From positions 1 to 6,856 of the forward strand of contig DQZA01000203.1 in the NCBI GenBank assembly GCA_011042035.1: a DNA stretch of 6,856 nt, read 5' to 3'. The DNA is from Desulfobacteraceae bacterium. GTDB taxonomy: Bacteria > Desulfobacterota > DSM-4660 > Desulfatiglandales > Desulfatiglandaceae. Within the stretch, counting starts at the first letter, position 1. Every line of letters starts with the position of its first letter. Under the pieces are notes generated by a model. The model was given only the letters and a program-made list of their open reading frames with translations. It made no database searches and was not told the DNA's origin. Below, in pieces: positions 5,656 through 6,856 of the stretch. The translations under genes were made by a program, and so were the position numbers.

Positions 5656-6276
5656 TTAAGCCCTTCGGATTTCAATCAAGCTGTTTCTGCTACCGGGAAC
5701 CGCCCCTTTTACCACTACCAGGTCCATTTCAGGCCGAACATCTATAATCCTAAGGTTTCTTACCGTAACCCTTTGGTTACCATAATGGCCGGGCAGTTTC
5801 CTACCTTTATGCACGCGTCCGGGCGTAGCGCTACACCCAATGGAACCAGGTATCCTATGAGATCTCGAGCCATGGGTCTTCCTTCCACCAGAAAAACCCC
5901 AACGTTTCATCACCCCGGAGAACCCGCGCCCTTTGCTTGTACCAGAGACATGCACAGTATCCCCAATACTAAAAACATCCGCCTTAATAACCTGGCCAAG
6001 CTCGAACGGTTCAGGGTCATCAACCTTTATCTCCCGCAAAACCTTAAAATATCCCACTCCCGCCTTGTCCAAATGGCCCTTGAGAGGCTTGTTCACCCTG
6101 CTCTCTTTTTGCGGCTCAAAGCCCACCTGGATCGCGTTATACCCTTCCTTGTCAACACTCTTCTTTTGGGTAACCACACATGGCCCCACCTTGATCACAG
6201 TAGCAGCCACACTCTCCCCATCGCCAAGGAAATACCGTGTCATACCAATTTTTTTCCCAAACAGTTTATTGACCAT
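5656..6276 (-). CDS. rplC: 50S ribosomal protein L3
   Basis: L3 is one of two assembly initiators of the 50S subunit; its long loop reaches the peptidyl-transferase centre. The 206-aa protein starts MVNKLFGKKIGMTRYF. It shows TVHVSGTSKGRGFSGVMKRW (107-126), the central loop THGSRSHRIPGSIGCSATPG (134-153) and GNQRVTVRNL, ending LVVVKGAVPGSRNSLIEI. Position 150 is Ala where E. coli L3 has the Gln150 methylated by PrmB, so that modification cannot occur at this site. ATG 6276-6274 gives the canonical start; its ribosome-binding site is weak, GTGGGG about 10 nt upstream. It follows rpsJ by 139 nt, the longest spacer in the window. Confidence 0.98.
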   Translation of the reverse strand: MVNKLFGKKIGMTRYFLGDGESVAATVIKVGPCVVTQKKSVDKEGYNAIQVGFEPQKESRVNKPLKGHLDKAGVGYFKVLREIKVDDPEPFELGQVIKADVFSIGDTVHVSGTSKGRGFSGVMKRWGFSGGRKTHGSRSHRIPGSIGCSATPGRVHKGRKLPGHYGNQRVTVRNLRIIDVRPEMDLVVVKGAVPGSRNSLIEIRRA

Positions 6277-6415
6277 GATTGTTTAGCCCCACAGTATCTC
6301 TCTACACTTACTCCCTTTACCCTGTACTCCCTGGATTCAAGGCGCACATCTCATTTCGCGTGCCCCTTACCCAGTAGACTACGCGCTTAGTCGTGGCGCT
6401 CAGGCCATGTACAAG
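6277..6415. other. 139-nt rpsJ-rplC spacer without a gene
   Basis: This is the longest non-coding stretch in the window. I see no open frame longer than about ten codons and no convincing promoter. On the mRNA strand it holds an imperfect hairpin (6341-6364) and a smaller stem, GACTA-AGCGCG-TAGTC (6387-6372). Downstream of these it is purine-rich up to the rplC start. In many bacteria rpsJ and rplC are close together, so the length is notable, but a function is not shown. Confidence 0.6.
6341..6364 (-). repeat. Imperfect hairpin in the rpsJ-rplC spacer
   Basis: On the mRNA strand GGCACGCG (6364-6357) can pair with UGUGCGCC (6348-6341) across the loop AAAUGAGA. Six Watson-Crick or wobble pairs flank or follow one A-C mismatch (three G-C pairs, mismatch, then C-G, G-U, C-G, G-U). 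No T-run follows, so it is not an intrinsic terminator. It could be a regulatory or processing element; that is inference. Confidence 0.3.
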
Positions 6416-6727
6416 CTAGAGCTTAATTTCTACGTCAACACCAGCAGCAAGATCTAGTTTCATAAGAGCATCAACCGTCTGCTGCGTGGGTTCAAGGATG
6501 TCCAAGAGCCTCTTATGAGTCCGTATTTCGAACTGTTCTCTGGACTTCTTGTTCACGTGCGGTGATCGCAAAACGCAATATTTATTGATCTCGGTAGGGA
6601 GAGGGATCGGACCGGCAACTCGTGCTCCTGTCTCTCTTGCCGTCTCCACAATCTCAAGGGCCGCCTGATCCAGGAGCTTGTGGTCATAGGCCTTGAGCCG
6701 GATCCGAATCTTTTGATTGGTCAACAT
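6416..6727 (-). CDS. rpsJ: 30S ribosomal protein S10 (NusE)
   Basis: S10 is part of the 30S head and, as NusE, pairs with NusB and contacts NusG in antitermination and transcription-translation coupling. The protein has QKIRIRLKAYDHKLLD (5-20), TGARVAGPIPLPT (33-45), LRSPHVNKKSREQFEIRTHK (53-72) and the end LDLAAGVDVEIKL, with no gaps. With ATG 6727-6725 it has 103 aa, the E. coli length, and GGGGAG (6741-6736) 8 nt upstream. The next codon, TTG 6724-6722, is a rival start: GAGG (6733-6730) is 5 nt ahead of it and it would give (M)TNQKIRIRLK, as in many 102-aa relatives. A still longer reading from TTG 6748 overlaps tuf and is unlikely. It lies 13 nt after tuf. Confidence 0.97.
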   Translation of the reverse strand: MLTNQKIRIRLKAYDHKLLDQAALEIVETARETGARVAGPIPLPTEINKYCVLRSPHVNKKSREQFEIRTHKRLLDILEPTQQTVDALMKLDLAAGVDVEIKL

Positions 6728-6740
6728 CACCTCATCTCCC

Positions 6741-6856
6741 CTATTCAATTATCTCACTTACTACTCCAGCACCTACCGTCCTTCCACCTTCTCGTATCGC
6801 AAACCGCAGCTCCTTCTCCAACGCTATCGGCGTTATTAAACTCACCTCCAGCGTCA
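6741..6856 (-). CDS. tuf: Elongation factor Tu, 3' end only
   Basis: EF-Tu carries aminoacyl-tRNA to the ribosomal A site as a GTP complex. Only the last 37 codons are in the window. They read TLEVSLITPIALEKELRFAI followed by REGGRTVGAGVVSEIIE and TAG (6743-6741). This is the end of beta-barrel domain 3; RFAIREGGRTVGAGVV is nearly invariant in bacterial EF-Tu. The GTPase domain lies outside. Its stop runs directly into the rpsJ ribosome-binding site (TAGGGGAG), and only 13 nt separate the genes, so tuf and rpsJ are very likely on one mRNA, joining the str and S10 operons. Confidence 0.96.
   Translation of the reverse strand, partial: TLEVSLITPIALEKELRFAIREGGRTVGAGVVSEIIE

Noticed and set aside
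5518..6390. 290-codon plus-strand open frame
   Set aside because: It lies antisense to rplC and the start of rplD, which are unmistakable. Its translation resembles no family I know and has the composition of a reverse-strand shadow of a constrained gene.
6277..6415. A small gene in the rpsJ-rplC spacer
   Set aside because: The possible ATG frames on the minus strand close within about ten codons and lack ribosome-binding sites.
6728..6748. Seven-codon upstream extension of rpsJ from TTG 6748
   Set aside because: It overlaps the end of tuf and includes the rpsJ ribosome-binding region as codons; the family starts at or just after ATG 6727.
1..6856. A previously undescribed system hidden in the cluster
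   Set aside because: Every coding stretch is a full-length or edge-cut standard translation gene in canonical order, and the spacers are too short for further genes.

Overview
The whole window is one minus-strand run of translation genes: the end of the str operon and most of the S10 and spc ribosomal-protein clusters. In transcription order (high to low coordinates) it reads tuf (3' end only), rpsJ, rplC, rplD, rplW, rplB, rpsS, rplV, rpsC, rplP, rpmC, rpsQ, rplN, rplX, rplE, rpsN (5' end only). This is the conserved bacterial order with nothing missing, inserted or broken. I see no plus-strand gene, RNA gene, mobile element or CRISPR array.

Organism: a bacterium. Three things fit a Desulfobacterota ('deltaproteobacterial') lineage or a neighbouring phylum: a short zinc-type S14 (CPLCGR), an L24 with a C-terminal pair of CxxC motifs, and an EF-Tu ending in VVSEIIE. 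That placement is from remembered family resemblance and is tentative. Base composition is close to balanced and uniform across the genes.

Layout: 6741-6856 end of tuf; 3188-6727 the S10-type half (rpsJ to rplV); 1520-3064 rpsC to rpsQ; 1-1453 the spc half (rplN to rpsN). Most junctions are tight (2-19 nt), which suggests translational coupling, but six are looser: rpsJ-rplC 139 nt, rplV-rpsC 123 nt, rplB-rpsS 73 nt, rplN-rplX 68 nt, rpsQ-rplN 66 nt and rplX-rplE 42 nt. Several of the loose spacers contain inverted repeats, and the rplV-rpsC spacer also has a perfect TATAAT. Only 13 nt separate tuf from rpsJ, so there is no room for a leader of the E. coli L4-responsive type in front of rpsJ.

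The products work together. L2, L3, L4, L22, L23, L24 and L29 build the early 23S rRNA core and the tunnel exit. L5, L14 and L16 form the central protuberance, the subunit interface and the A-site region. S3, S10, S14 and S19 form the 30S head, S17 nucleates the 30S body, and EF-Tu delivers aminoacyl-tRNA. Six of the fourteen genes with a visible start appear to begin at TTG or GTG. I found no undescribed system; the points worth a second look are the spacer structures and the start-codon choices.
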